A DNA stretch of 14,044 nt from Gemmatimonadota bacterium (GTDB taxonomy: Bacteria > Gemmatimonadota > Gemmatimonadetes > Longimicrobiales > RSA9): the NCBI GenBank assembly GCA_016207445.1, contig JACQPS010000160.1, positions 1 to 14,044 on the forward strand, given 5' to 3'. A program made the position numbers and the translations under genes. Numbering within the stretch: position 1 is the first letter of the stretch; every line of letters starts with the position of its first letter. The notes under the pieces were generated by a model. It had not been told where the DNA came from. It did no database searches and saw only the letters and a program-made list of their open reading frames with translations. Below, in pieces: positions 5,841 through 12,522 of the stretch.

Positions 5841-7781
5841 ATGCCGCCGAAGACGCAGCTTCCCCCACTGGATCTCGTCCACGAGCAACGCCTGGAGAAG
5901 CTCTCCGACGAGCACCTCCGACGGCTGCTGCGGGTCTCGCACGAGTTCAACCTCACGATCGACATCGAGCAGCTCCTGCCCCGCATCCTGGACCTCGTGG
6001 TCGAAACGCTCGAGGCCGAGGCCGGATCGATCTGGGTGGCGGACGGCCAGGTGGTGCGCTGCCGTGCGGCGCTCGGGCCGGTGGCCGACCAGCTGACCGG
6101 CCTCGAGCTCCCCCGCGGCGCCGGCATCATCGGGCAAGTGATCGAGGAACGCACCTCCGCGCTGGTCCCGGACGTGCACGCGGACGACCGCTTCCTCCCG
6201 CAGATCGATCAGGCCACCGGCTTCACCACGCGCTCGCTGGTCGCGGTTCCGCTCGTGACGCGCGGCGAAGCCGTGGGCGCGATCGAGGTGATCAACGACC
6301 GCTCCGGCGCCAATTTCCAGGAGGACGACCTGCTCTTCCTCGAGGCGCTCGCCGACGACGCCGCCGCAGCCATCCGCAACGCCACCCTGTTCGAGGCGGA
6401 GAAGCGGGCCCGGGATCTCAAGGCGTTGCTGGACTACAGTCACGAGATCACGTCCACCTTCGATCTGGACCGCGTGCTCGTGTCCGTGGTCAACCTCGCC
6501 GGCCGCGCCCTGCCGTTCGAGCGCTGCGCCATCGCGATCTGGCAGGGCGAGGACCTGCGCCTGCGTGCCATCTCGGGCGAGGAGAAGCTGGACCGCCGGG
6601 CCGCCGCGGTGAAGGAAATGGAGCGCTTCCTCCTGTGGGCGGCAGAGCGCGGAGAGGAGCTCTACGTTCCGGATATCGACGACGACGACGAGAATGCGCT
6701 CCAGCTCCACAACAGCTTTCCCCGCTACCTCCAGGATTCCCGTGCGAAGGCGGTGCTCGTCCTCCCCATCCAGGACGCCGAAGGCAGGCTCGGCGTTCTC
6801 CTCTTCGAGTTCGCCCGCGCTCACTTCCTGAGCGATTGGGGGCGCGAAGCGGCCAAGCTGCTCGCGAACGAGACGGCGCTCGCGCTGCGCAACGCGCAGC
6901 TCTATGCCGAAGTCCCGCTCATCTCCTGGCTCGAGCCGCTGCGCGAGAAGAAGCGGGCGCTGGCCAGCCTGCCGCGCGCCAAGCTGATCCGCTACGCCAG
7001 CGTCGCCGCCCTGGTGCTGCTCGCGCTCGTGCTGGTGCGGCTGCCGCTGCGCGTCTCCGCGGCGCAGGCCACCGTGCGCGCCGCGGTGCAGCGGCCGGCG
7101 CGCGCGGCCGTGAGCGGGATCGTGGAGGCGGTCTTCGTGCGCGAAGGAGACTGGGTCTCGATGGGCGCGCCTGTCGCGCGCATCCGAGACCAGGAGCTGC
7201 TGCGGCAGGTGCGCGAGCTCGAGGCCGAGCTCGAGCAGGCGCAGCGCGTGGCGCTGGCCGCCGAAGCGCGCGGCGACCTCACGAGCGCCGCCCTGGCGCG
7301 GGTGCGCGCCGCGGGCCACGCCGACGCGCTCCGACTGCTGCGGCAGAAAGTCGACCAGGCGCGAGTCACGGCGCCCACTGCGGGCATCGTGCTCACGCCC
7401 CGACTGGAGGAGCAGGTTGGAAGCTTCGTCGAGGCGGGCACGGTGGTGAGCTGGATCGGCGACCCTCAGTGGGCGGAGCTCGAGCTGCGCGTGCGGCAGG
7501 AGGAGCTCGGCGTCGTGCACGTGGGAGACCGCGTGCGCGCGCGCGTCAGCGCGCACCCCGCCATCGTCTTCGAGGGACGCGTCGTCGCCATCGGCGCGCG
7601 CGCGGAAGTGCTGGACGACGACGTCCCCGCCTACACCATCCGGGCGATCCTCGACAACCGCGAGAGCCTCCTCCGGCCGGGTATGGACGCACGCGCCAGG
7701 GTGGTGACACGCTCGCGCCCGCTGGGCGTGCTCCTGTTCCGCCGGCCGTGGCGCTGGTGGCGCATGCACTTCTGGTGGTGA
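5841..7781 (+). CDS. GAF-GAF-transmembrane-HlyD fusion protein
   Basis: A 646-residue protein with an unusual layout. Residues 40-183 and 205-352 are two GAF domains, small-molecule or redox sensing folds; the first carries IIGQVIEERTSALVPDV and the second AVLVLPIQDAEGRLGVLLFE. A basic linker leads to one membrane helix near 384-402 (YASVAALVLLALVLV). The rest resembles an HlyD periplasmic adaptor: lipoyl half-motif VSGIVEAVFVREGDWVSMG (424-442), coiled coil 450-505, second half RVTAPTAGIVLTPRLEEQVG, and a beta-barrel part to about 625. It ends in an aromatic tail, WRWWRMHFWW. The GAF pair would be cytoplasmic and the HlyD arm periplasmic, so export could be tied to a cell signal. No output enzyme domain is visible. 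The start ATG follows GGGAG. Only two bases separate it from the next gene. Confidence 0.85.
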   Translation: MPPKTQLPPLDLVHEQRLEKLSDEHLRRLLRVSHEFNLTIDIEQLLPRILDLVVETLEAEAGSIWVADGQVVRCRAALGPVADQLTGLELPRGAGIIGQVIEERTSALVPDVHADDRFLPQIDQATGFTTRSLVAVPLVTRGEAVGAIEVINDRSGANFQEDDLLFLEALADDAAAAIRNATLFEAEKRARDLKALLDYSHEITSTFDLDRVLVSVVNLAGRALPFERCAIAIWQGEDLRLRAISGEEKLDRRAAAVKEMERFLLWAAERGEELYVPDIDDDDENALQLHNSFPRYLQDSRAKAVLVLPIQDAEGRLGVLLFEFARAHFLSDWGREAAKLLANETALALRNAQLYAEVPLISWLEPLREKKRALASLPRAKLIRYASVAALVLLALVLVRLPLRVSAAQATVRAAVQRPARAAVSGIVEAVFVREGDWVSMGAPVARIRDQELLRQVRELEAELEQAQRVALAAEARGDLTSAALARVRAAGHADALRLLRQKVDQARVTAPTAGIVLTPRLEEQVGSFVEAGTVVSWIGDPQWAELELRVRQEELGVVHVGDRVRARVSAHPAIVFEGRVVAIGARAEVLDDDVPAYTIRAILDNRESLLRPGMDARARVVTRSRPLGVLLFRRPWRWWRMHFWW

Positions 7782-7783
7782 CC

Positions 7784-8686
7784 ATGGGCCTGCGCGCTCG
7801 CCTCTTCCTCCTCTCCCTCGGCCTCGCGGCCTGCGGCCACGAGGTGCAGACGGATGCGGCCGCGCCCGCAGCGGACACGATGGCCGCCGGATCCGCGGGC
7901 GCGGCCGCGGACGCAGCCGCGGGCGCCCAGCTCATGAGCGTCCTCTACTCGGAGCATGATGCCGAGGTCACGGCGCGCATGGATGGCGTGGTGCGCGCCC
8001 TCGCGGTGGAGCTGGGCGACCGCGCCGCCCCGGGACAGATCCTGGCGGTGCTGGAAGACGACGCCGAGGCCGCGGCGGTCGAGGCGGCGCGGGCGGACGT
8101 CGGCCTGGCGCAGGCGGAACACGATCGCGCCGTGACCTTGCGCGAGCAGGACGTGATCTCACAGGCCGAGCTGGAAAAGGCGCTCTACCGGCTGAAGGCG
8201 GCGGAGGCCGCGCTCCGCTCCGCCACGGTGGCCCACGGCTACACGCGCATCCGCGCGCCCTTTGCCGGCATCGTATCGCAGCGCTTCGTGCGGCTCGGCC
8301 AGTCGGTGACGGAAGGCGATCCGCTTTTCCGCATCACCGCGCTCCGGCCGCTCCGCGTCCGGGTGCGCGTGCCGGAAGCCGAGGCGAGTGGCTTGAGCGT
8401 GCAGCAATCGCTGCGCGTGCGCAGCATCGCCGGTGAGGAGGTCGCCGGGCTCGTCGCACGGATCGCGCCGACGGTGGATCCGGCGAGCGGCACCGTGGAG
8501 GTGCTGGTGGACATTCCGGCCCCCGGCGCGCTGCGCCCGGGCTCGAGCGTCACCGTGGACCTGCCGGCGCAGCCGGCATCCCGAGCGGAGCGGCACCCCT
8601 CGACTTCGCTCGGGGCAGGCTCCGCGCGGCGAAGCCGAGGGACCTCGCCTGGAGCTCCCGCGACGCCTTCCGGAGGCCCGCCGTGA
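7784..8686 (+). CDS. RND/HlyD-type periplasmic adaptor lipoprotein
   Basis: A 300-residue membrane fusion (adaptor) protein. It has a short lipoprotein signal, LFLLSLGLAAC, with the lipobox cysteine at position 17, then an Ala-rich linker to about 48. The adaptor core follows: lipoyl halves near 63-92 (MDGVVRALAVELGDRAAPGQ) and 154-186 (TRIRAPFAGIVSQRFVRLGQ), a coiled hairpin between them, and a barrel with LRVRVRVPEAEA and PGSSVTVDL to residue 260. Such proteins bridge inner-membrane pumps and outer-membrane channels. No pump or channel gene is in the window. The last 40 residues are Ser/Arg/Pro-rich and are encoded mostly by a palindromic repeat element, not by adaptor sequence. The stop overlaps the next gene's GTG (GTGA). 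Confidence 0.85.
   Translation: MGLRARLFLLSLGLAACGHEVQTDAAAPAADTMAAGSAGAAADAAAGAQLMSVLYSEHDAEVTARMDGVVRALAVELGDRAAPGQILAVLEDDAEAAAVEAARADVGLAQAEHDRAVTLREQDVISQAELEKALYRLKAAEAALRSATVAHGYTRIRAPFAGIVSQRFVRLGQSVTEGDPLFRITALRPLRVRVRVPEAEASGLSVQQSLRVRSIAGEEVAGLVARIAPTVDPASGTVEVLVDIPAPGALRPGSSVTVDLPAQPASRAERHPSTSLGAGSARRSRGTSPGAPATPSGGPP
8577..8649. repeat. REP-like palindromic repeat element inside the adaptor gene's 3' end
   Basis: The stretch beginning CATCCCGAGCGGAGCGGCA and ending GAGGGACCTCGCC resembles dispersed intergenic repeats of the 'CATCC-GAGCG-AGCG...CGAAG...GGACCTC' kind that I recall from several environmental bacterial phyla. The arms CCCTCGACTTCG (8597-8608) and CGAAGCCGAGGG (8630-8641) pair at 11 of 12 positions. 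It lies within codons 265-289 of the adaptor gene and probably inserted there, extending the reading frame. Only one copy was seen in the window. Confidence 0.6.
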
Positions 8687-10746
8687 GCGCCGCCGAGAGC
8701 TTTCCCCGGCTCCGGCCGAACCTGCATTACGTCCGGCACGTGCAGGATGGCCGGACCGTGTACGTGGTGAAGGACCCGGTCAGCTTGCGCTATTACCGCT
8801 TCGGCGAGCTCGAGACCTGGATCATGCAGCGGCTGGATGGAACGCGGCCGCTCAGCCGGCTCGCGCACGAGCTCACGGAATCCGTCGGCGTGCGCGCCAC
8901 GGTCGCCACGCTGGAGACGTTCGTGCGTCGGCTCAAGGAGCTCGGGCTCGTCATGCGCACGCAGGCCGAGCGCAGCCTGCTCGTGCTCGAGGCGGTGCGC
9001 CGCCAGCGCCGCTTCCGCCTGGAAGGGCACGGCAACACGCTCTTCCGCATGCGCTTCTCGCTCGGCGACCCGGATCGCCTGTTCGGCCGCCTGGTGCGAC
9101 CACTCCGCTTCTTCTGGACCCCGGCGTTCGTGATGCTGTCGGCCGGCGCCTTCGCCGCCTACGCGTTGATCGTGGCGACGCACTGGGGCTCGTTCGTCGA
9201 CGGCGTCGCCGCCATGTACCGGCCCGACCACTACACCGTCGGCTTCATCCTCATGCTGTACCTGACCGCATCGGTCATCTTCGGGATCCACGAGCTGGGG
9301 CACGGGCTGACCTGCAAGCATTTCGGCGGCGAGGTGCACGAGATCGGCGCGATGCTGCTCTATTTCTCACCCGCGTTCTTCTGCAACGTGAACGACGCGT
9401 GGACCTTCCCCGAGCGCTCGCACCGGCTGTGGGTCACCTTCGCCGGCGGCTGGATTCAGCTGCTGCTGGCGGCGGTGGGCGCGGCCGTGTGGATGCTGAC
9501 GGACCCCGACAGCGTGGTGCACGACGTCGCCTTCCTGACTCTGCTCATCGGCGGCGGCGTCTCGGTGCTCTTCAACTACAACCCGCTGATCCCGCTGGAC
9601 GGCTACTACGCGCTGCTCGACTGGCTGGAGATCCCGAACCTGCGCGGCCGGTCTTTCCAGTACCTGGGCGCGTACTGCAAGCGCAGCGTGCTGCGCCTGA
9701 ACGTGCCGCTGCCGGCCGCGACCGCGCGCGAGCGCCGCGTCTTTCTCGTATTCGGCAGCCTGGCCTTTCTCTACACGCTCATCATCCTGACGGTGTTCGT
9801 GACCTGGCTCGGCGGAGTGCTGGTCGGAAAGCTGGGGGTGTGGGGGTGGCTGCTGGTCGCGTTGCTGGCGTACGCGATCGCGGGGAAGGCGGCACGGCGC
9901 GCCTGGCGAGTCGTGCGCGTGTGGGCAGCCGAAAAGGCGCCTGGCCCCGTGGTCCGCCGGCGCCTGGTCTGGGGCGCCGCCGGTGTGGCCGGCCTGGCCG
10001 CCGTCGCCTTCGTCTTCCCATGGACCATCCGCGCGCCGGCGCGCGCGGTCGTCGAGCCGGTCGCGCGCGCCTGGCTGCGCCCGGGCGATGATGGCTGGGT
10101 CGAGGCCGTGCTGGTGCGCGAAGCCGAGCCGGTGCGCGCGGGTCAGCCGCTGGCCGTGCTGCGCAACCCGGCGCTCGAGCTGGAGTGGACGCGCGCGCGC
10201 GCGGCAGTCGCGGCGCTCGAAGGGGAGCTCGCGGCGGCGCGGGCCGCGGCGAGCTCGGCGCGCGCCAGGCTGGCCGAGCTCGAGCTCACGGCCGCGCGCC
10301 GCGAGCTCGACGTGCTGGACCAGCGCCGCTCCGCGCTGCTGTTGCGCGCGCCCTTCGTTGGCATCGTCGCCACGCCGCATCCCGAGGAGCTGATCGGTGC
10401 GCACGTCGCTCCCGGGGATTCCCTCTTCGAGGTGTGGCGGGGCGGTCCGGTACGCGCGCGCATCTTTCTCCACGAGCGCGATGCCGGCGACCTCCGCGCC
10501 GGCGCCGCCGTCGGCCTCAAGTTTCCCGTCCACCCGGCGTGGACCTGGCGCAGCCACATCGCCGTCATCAGTCCCGCGAGCCGGGACGGCCGGGTCGAGG
10601 CGCTTGTGCCGCTCGGCGACCCCGGCCAGCTTCCACTGCGCCCGGGCATGGTGGGCCGGGCGAAGATCGTGCTGCAGCGCGCCACTGTCGCCCGCGCGCT
10701 CGGCCGTGGGCTGCGCCGAACCTTACGCGTGGATTGGCTGTTATGA
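8683..10746 (+). CDS. PqqD-M50 site-2 protease-HlyD fusion (peptide zinc metalloprotease)
   Basis: A 687-residue membrane protein combining three modules. Residues 12-95 resemble PqqD: YVVKDPVSLRYYRFGELE, then MQRLDGTRPLSRLAHEL and a helix ending LKELGLV. Residues about 145-400 are an M50 intramembrane zinc protease with HELGH (203-207) and NPLIPLDGYYAL (300-311), supplying the two histidines, the catalytic Glu and the third-ligand Asp306, within about six membrane helices. After another helix (430-447) a HlyD-like arm follows: lipoyl half near 470-490, coiled coil 500-545, LLLRAPFVGIVATPHPEELIG and a barrel to 665. YydH-type 'putative peptide zinc metalloprotease' proteins share this core and sit in RiPP clusters. 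It probably binds, cleaves or hands over a modified peptide. GTG start with GGAGG six bases upstream; overlaps both neighbours. Confidence 0.9.
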   Translation: MSAAESFPRLRPNLHYVRHVQDGRTVYVVKDPVSLRYYRFGELETWIMQRLDGTRPLSRLAHELTESVGVRATVATLETFVRRLKELGLVMRTQAERSLLVLEAVRRQRRFRLEGHGNTLFRMRFSLGDPDRLFGRLVRPLRFFWTPAFVMLSAGAFAAYALIVATHWGSFVDGVAAMYRPDHYTVGFILMLYLTASVIFGIHELGHGLTCKHFGGEVHEIGAMLLYFSPAFFCNVNDAWTFPERSHRLWVTFAGGWIQLLLAAVGAAVWMLTDPDSVVHDVAFLTLLIGGGVSVLFNYNPLIPLDGYYALLDWLEIPNLRGRSFQYLGAYCKRSVLRLNVPLPAATARERRVFLVFGSLAFLYTLIILTVFVTWLGGVLVGKLGVWGWLLVALLAYAIAGKAARRAWRVVRVWAAEKAPGPVVRRRLVWGAAGVAGLAAVAFVFPWTIRAPARAVVEPVARAWLRPGDDGWVEAVLVREAEPVRAGQPLAVLRNPALELEWTRARAAVAALEGELAAARAAASSARARLAELELTAARRELDVLDQRRSALLLRAPFVGIVATPHPEELIGAHVAPGDSLFEVWRGGPVRARIFLHERDAGDLRAGAAVGLKFPVHPAWTWRSHIAVISPASRDGRVEALVPLGDPGQLPLRPGMVGRAKIVLQRATVARALGRGLRRTLRVDWLL

Positions 10747-11432
10747 GCGAGCTGGAAGCCATCCTCCCGAACGTGTTCTTCCTACGCGAGGCCAGCGAGG
10801 CCGTACGGCAGCAGCTCGCGCGCATCGCCATCTGCCACGAGTATCCCAGGGGGAACATCCTCTACTACCACGGCGAACCGGTCGAGTCCATCTACATCGT
10901 GGTCGCCGGCCAGGTGAAGATCGAGCTCATCTCGGGGGAGGGCCGCGAGGTCACCCTCGCGGTCGTCCGCCCCGCTGGCGTGTTCGGCCTGGTCGCCGCT
11001 CTCGCGCAGAGCCCCCACATCGGCACCGCTGTCACCGTCACGGAGTGCCACCTGGCCAAGCTCTCACGCGGCGCGTTCATGCCCTGGCTCGCCGGCCACC
11101 ACGAGCTGCACCAGCCGCTCGCGGCTGAGCTCGCGCACCTGCTCCGCGATGCCTACGAGAAAATCGGCGAGCAGGCGCTGCTCAGCGTGAAGCGGCGCCT
11201 GCTCGCAACCCTGCTCGAGATCGCGCGCACCGAGGGGCGCCGCGAAAAGGAGGGCGAGGTCGTCTTCGTCCGCCCCACGCACCAGGAGCTCGCCGAGCGC
11301 GTGGGCACCACCCGCGTGGTCGTCTCCCGGCTGCTCAAGGAGCTGATCCAGGAAGAGGAGGACCTCAAGGTCCAGGGGCGGGTCTTCCGCGTTTCGCTGC
11401 GCACCGTCACCGAGCCGCCCGAAGAGTTTTAG
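10743..11432 (+). CDS. Crp/Fnr family transcription regulator
   Basis: A 229-residue DNA-binding regulator. Residues 12-125 form the cyclic-nucleotide-binding-like beta roll (YPRGNILYYHGEPVESIYIVVAGQVKI, given in part: GNILYYHGEPVESIYIVV). A long dimer helix follows (125-160), then a winged helix with HTH THQELAERVGTTRVVVSRLL at 179-198. FNR-type cysteine clusters are absent (only Cys31 and Cys102), so it is not an Fe-S oxygen sensor. The usual cAMP-contact Arg-Ser pair is not evident, so the ligand is unknown. It overlaps the M50 gene by ATGA and is the last long gene of the cassette. It lies directly before the small peptide gene, which it may control. Confidence 0.92.
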   Translation: MSELEAILPNVFFLREASEAVRQQLARIAICHEYPRGNILYYHGEPVESIYIVVAGQVKIELISGEGREVTLAVVRPAGVFGLVAALAQSPHIGTAVTVTECHLAKLSRGAFMPWLAGHHELHQPLAAELAHLLRDAYEKIGEQALLSVKRRLLATLLEIARTEGRREKEGEVVFVRPTHQELAERVGTTRVVVSRLLKELIQEEEDLKVQGRVFRVSLRTVTEPPEEF

Positions 11433-11503
11433 CGCGAGGCGACGCCGTTTCCGCAGCCCCCGCCACGCCGACGCTACCGGAGCAACCGCCGCGCGGTAAC
11501 CTG

Positions 11504-11524
11504 GGTCACACGCCTGCCGTGACC
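11504..11524. promoter_or_regulatory. Inverted repeat before the small peptide gene (operator candidate)
   Basis: GGTCAC (11504-11509) and GTGACC (11519-11524) are complementary arms with a 9-base spacer. They lie just upstream of a promoter candidate and 72 bases after the Crp/Fnr gene. The half-sites resemble Crp-type GTGA, but in the reverse arrangement to the usual TGTGA-N6-TCACA, so binding by the neighbouring regulator is only a possibility. Confidence 0.3.
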
Positions 11525-11532
11525 GCGGGCAT

Positions 11533-11560
11533 TTGGGGTCCGGCCGCGCGGGGCTATCGT
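11533..11560 (+). promoter_or_regulatory. Candidate promoter for the small peptide gene
   Basis: TTGGGG (11533-11538) and TATCGT (11555-11560) are 16 bases apart. The predicted start would give a leader of roughly 65 bases. The match is weak, but a separate promoter would let the peptide be made in greater amount than the export proteins. Confidence 0.3.
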
Positions 11561-11632
11561 GGGGGCCGTTCCTGCGATCGCGCCGGCGCTTCTGGGCCGG
11601 CAGCCGTTCACCCCCATCCCCGGAGGAGCCAC

Positions 11633-11800
11633 ATGGCCAGTCAGAAGAAGCCGACCGTCCGCATCGAGCTGACCGAGGAGCAGCGGAAGAAGATCCGTCA
11701 GGCGACGGGCAAGGACGCCGCGGCCATCGAGTTCAGCGCGGAGGAGCTCGAGGATCGCATCGCGCCCAGCTCCTTCAATCCCGACGCAGATCTCGCCTGA
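11633..11800 (+). CDS. Small RiPP-precursor-like peptide (55 residues)
   Basis: A short gene with a near-ideal ribosome binding site (GGAGGAG at 11622-11628, five bases before the ATG) and a terminator 50 bases after its stop. An upstream GTG in frame at 11519 would add unlikely sequence. The peptide is charged and helical at first (KPTVRIELTEEQRKKIRQA then TGKDAAAIEF), followed by SAEELEDRIAP and a short tail SSFNPDADLA. There is no signal peptide and no cysteine. A soluble leader, a conserved-looking ELE-R-IAP segment and a short C-terminal tail are what RiPP precursors look like, and the gene sits beside PqqD and M50 proteins. Alternatives are a small regulatory or structural protein. The processing site and any modification are unknown. 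Confidence 0.7.
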   Translation: MASQKKPTVRIELTEEQRKKIRQATGKDAAAIEFSAEELEDRIAPSSFNPDADLA

Positions 11801-11842
11801 TCCCACCGTCGCCTTCGACGCCGGCGCAGACCTCGCCTGATC
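11771..11842 (+). repeat. Imperfect 40-base tandem duplication of the peptide gene's 3' end
   Basis: Bases 11771-11802 and 11811-11842 match at 26 of 32 positions at an offset of exactly 40. The first copy encodes SFNPDADLA and the TGA stop. The second lies after the stop, in another frame (40 is not a multiple of 3), yet would encode AFDAGADLA followed by TGA. It may be what is left of a second precursor gene or core. Confidence 0.75.
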
Positions 11843-11850
11843 TCCCGCCG

Positions 11851-11875
11851 CCCCACGACGAGGTGGGGTTCTTTT
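11851..11875 (+). terminator. Rho-independent terminator of the peptide gene
   Basis: CCCCAC (11851-11856) pairs with GTGGGG (11863-11868) around a 6-base loop, followed by TTCTTTT. It closes the cassette on the plus strand. Confidence 0.85.
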
Positions 11876-11895
11876 CCTGACGTCGCATATCCGCT

Positions 11896-11923
11896 GCGCC
11901 CGGGCCGCCGGTGGCCCGGGCGC
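11896..11923. other. GC-rich perfect hairpin
   Basis: GCGCCCGGGCC (11896-11906) and GGCCCGGGCGC (11913-11923) form a perfect 11-bp stem with a 6-base loop. No T-run follows on either strand. It may back up the terminator 20 bases upstream. The arms share the GCCCGGGC core of the glnA terminator. Confidence 0.6.
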
Positions 11924-11951
11924 GGTTGCATCTGAAGGCGGGCCGCCTCGC

Positions 11952-11981
11952 TTGACCTCACCCCGCCGGCCGGGGTACTGT
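11952..11981 (+). promoter_or_regulatory. Candidate promoter for the Mo hydroxylase genes
   Basis: TTGACC (11952-11957) matches five of six -35 bases; TACTGT (11976-11981) is a weaker -10 box, 18 bases downstream. It lies about 50 bases before the ATG at 12031, after the terminator of the peptide gene. Confidence 0.45.
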
Positions 11982-12030
11982 ACTTGCTGGCGGAAGTTCG
12001 GCTCCGGCAACCGATTTCGCGGATTCGCCG

Positions 12031-12522
12031 ATGCACGCGATCGTCGCGCTCCACGTCAATGGCGACCGATACGAGGTCGGCGTTCCGGCGCATTACACGC
12101 TGCTGGAAGCGCTGCGCTACGGCCTCGGGTTGACCGGATCGAAGCAGGGGTGCGACAAGGGCGACTGCGGCGCCTGCACCGTGCTGCTGGACGGCGAGCC
12201 CGTGCTGTCCTGCATCACACCCGTCTGGGAGGCGGAGCACCGCGAGGTCGTGACCGTGGAAGGCCTGTCGCGGCCCGGCGAGCTGCACCCGCTACAGGAA
12301 GGGTTCGAGATCACCGGCGCGGCGCAGTGTGGCTTTTGCACGCCCGGCATTCTCATGTCCGCCTACGGCCTGCTTCTGCGCAACCCCACGCCCAGCCGGC
12401 GTGAGATCCAGGAAGCGCTCTCCGGCAACCTGTGCCGCTGCACCGGCTACACGAAGATCTTCGAGGCCGTGGAGCTCGCGGCAGGCATGCTGGCGCGAGA
12501 CACAAACAGTGAGCGCCGATGA
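12031..12522 (+). CDS. 2Fe-2S subunit of a xanthine dehydrogenase-family enzyme (HcrC-like)
   Basis: A 163-residue electron-transfer subunit with two [2Fe-2S] clusters. The plant-type ferredoxin cluster is bound by Cys41, Cys46, Cys49 and Cys61 (GCDKGDCGACTVLLDG); the helical-domain cluster by Cys100, Cys103, Cys135 and Cys137 (QCGFCTPG, NLCRCTGY). Length and motifs match the small subunits of carbon monoxide dehydrogenase, isoquinoline oxidoreductase and 4-hydroxybenzoyl-CoA reductase. Electrons taken at the Mo site pass through it to, or from, a partner. The ribosome binding site is poor. The stop overlaps the large-subunit start (ATGA). A FAD-binding middle subunit is not in the window. 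Confidence 0.93.
   Translation: MHAIVALHVNGDRYEVGVPAHYTLLEALRYGLGLTGSKQGCDKGDCGACTVLLDGEPVLSCITPVWEAEHREVVTVEGLSRPGELHPLQEGFEITGAAQCGFCTPGILMSAYGLLLRNPTPSRREIQEALSGNLCRCTGYTKIFEAVELAAGMLARDTNSERR

Noticed and set aside
5712..7769. 685-codon open frame on the minus strand opposite the GAF-HlyD gene
   Set aside because: It mirrors the codon structure of a clear plus-strand gene; the translation is His/Arg/Ala-rich with no domain and no ribosome binding site. Long antisense frames are usual at this GC content.
5402..7783. Upstream extension of the adaptor lipoprotein frame back to 5402
   Set aside because: The extension is a shadow of the GAF-HlyD gene in another frame. The ATG at 7784 gives a proper lipoprotein signal with lipobox.
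11519..11632. Extended start for the small peptide at GTG 11519
   Set aside because: It would add 38 residues of GC-biased sequence over the promoter and operator candidates, while the ATG at 11633 has a near-perfect ribosome binding site.
11896..11923. Strong hairpin considered as a second terminator
   Set aside because: The stem is perfect but no T-run follows on either strand, so it is listed only as a hairpin.
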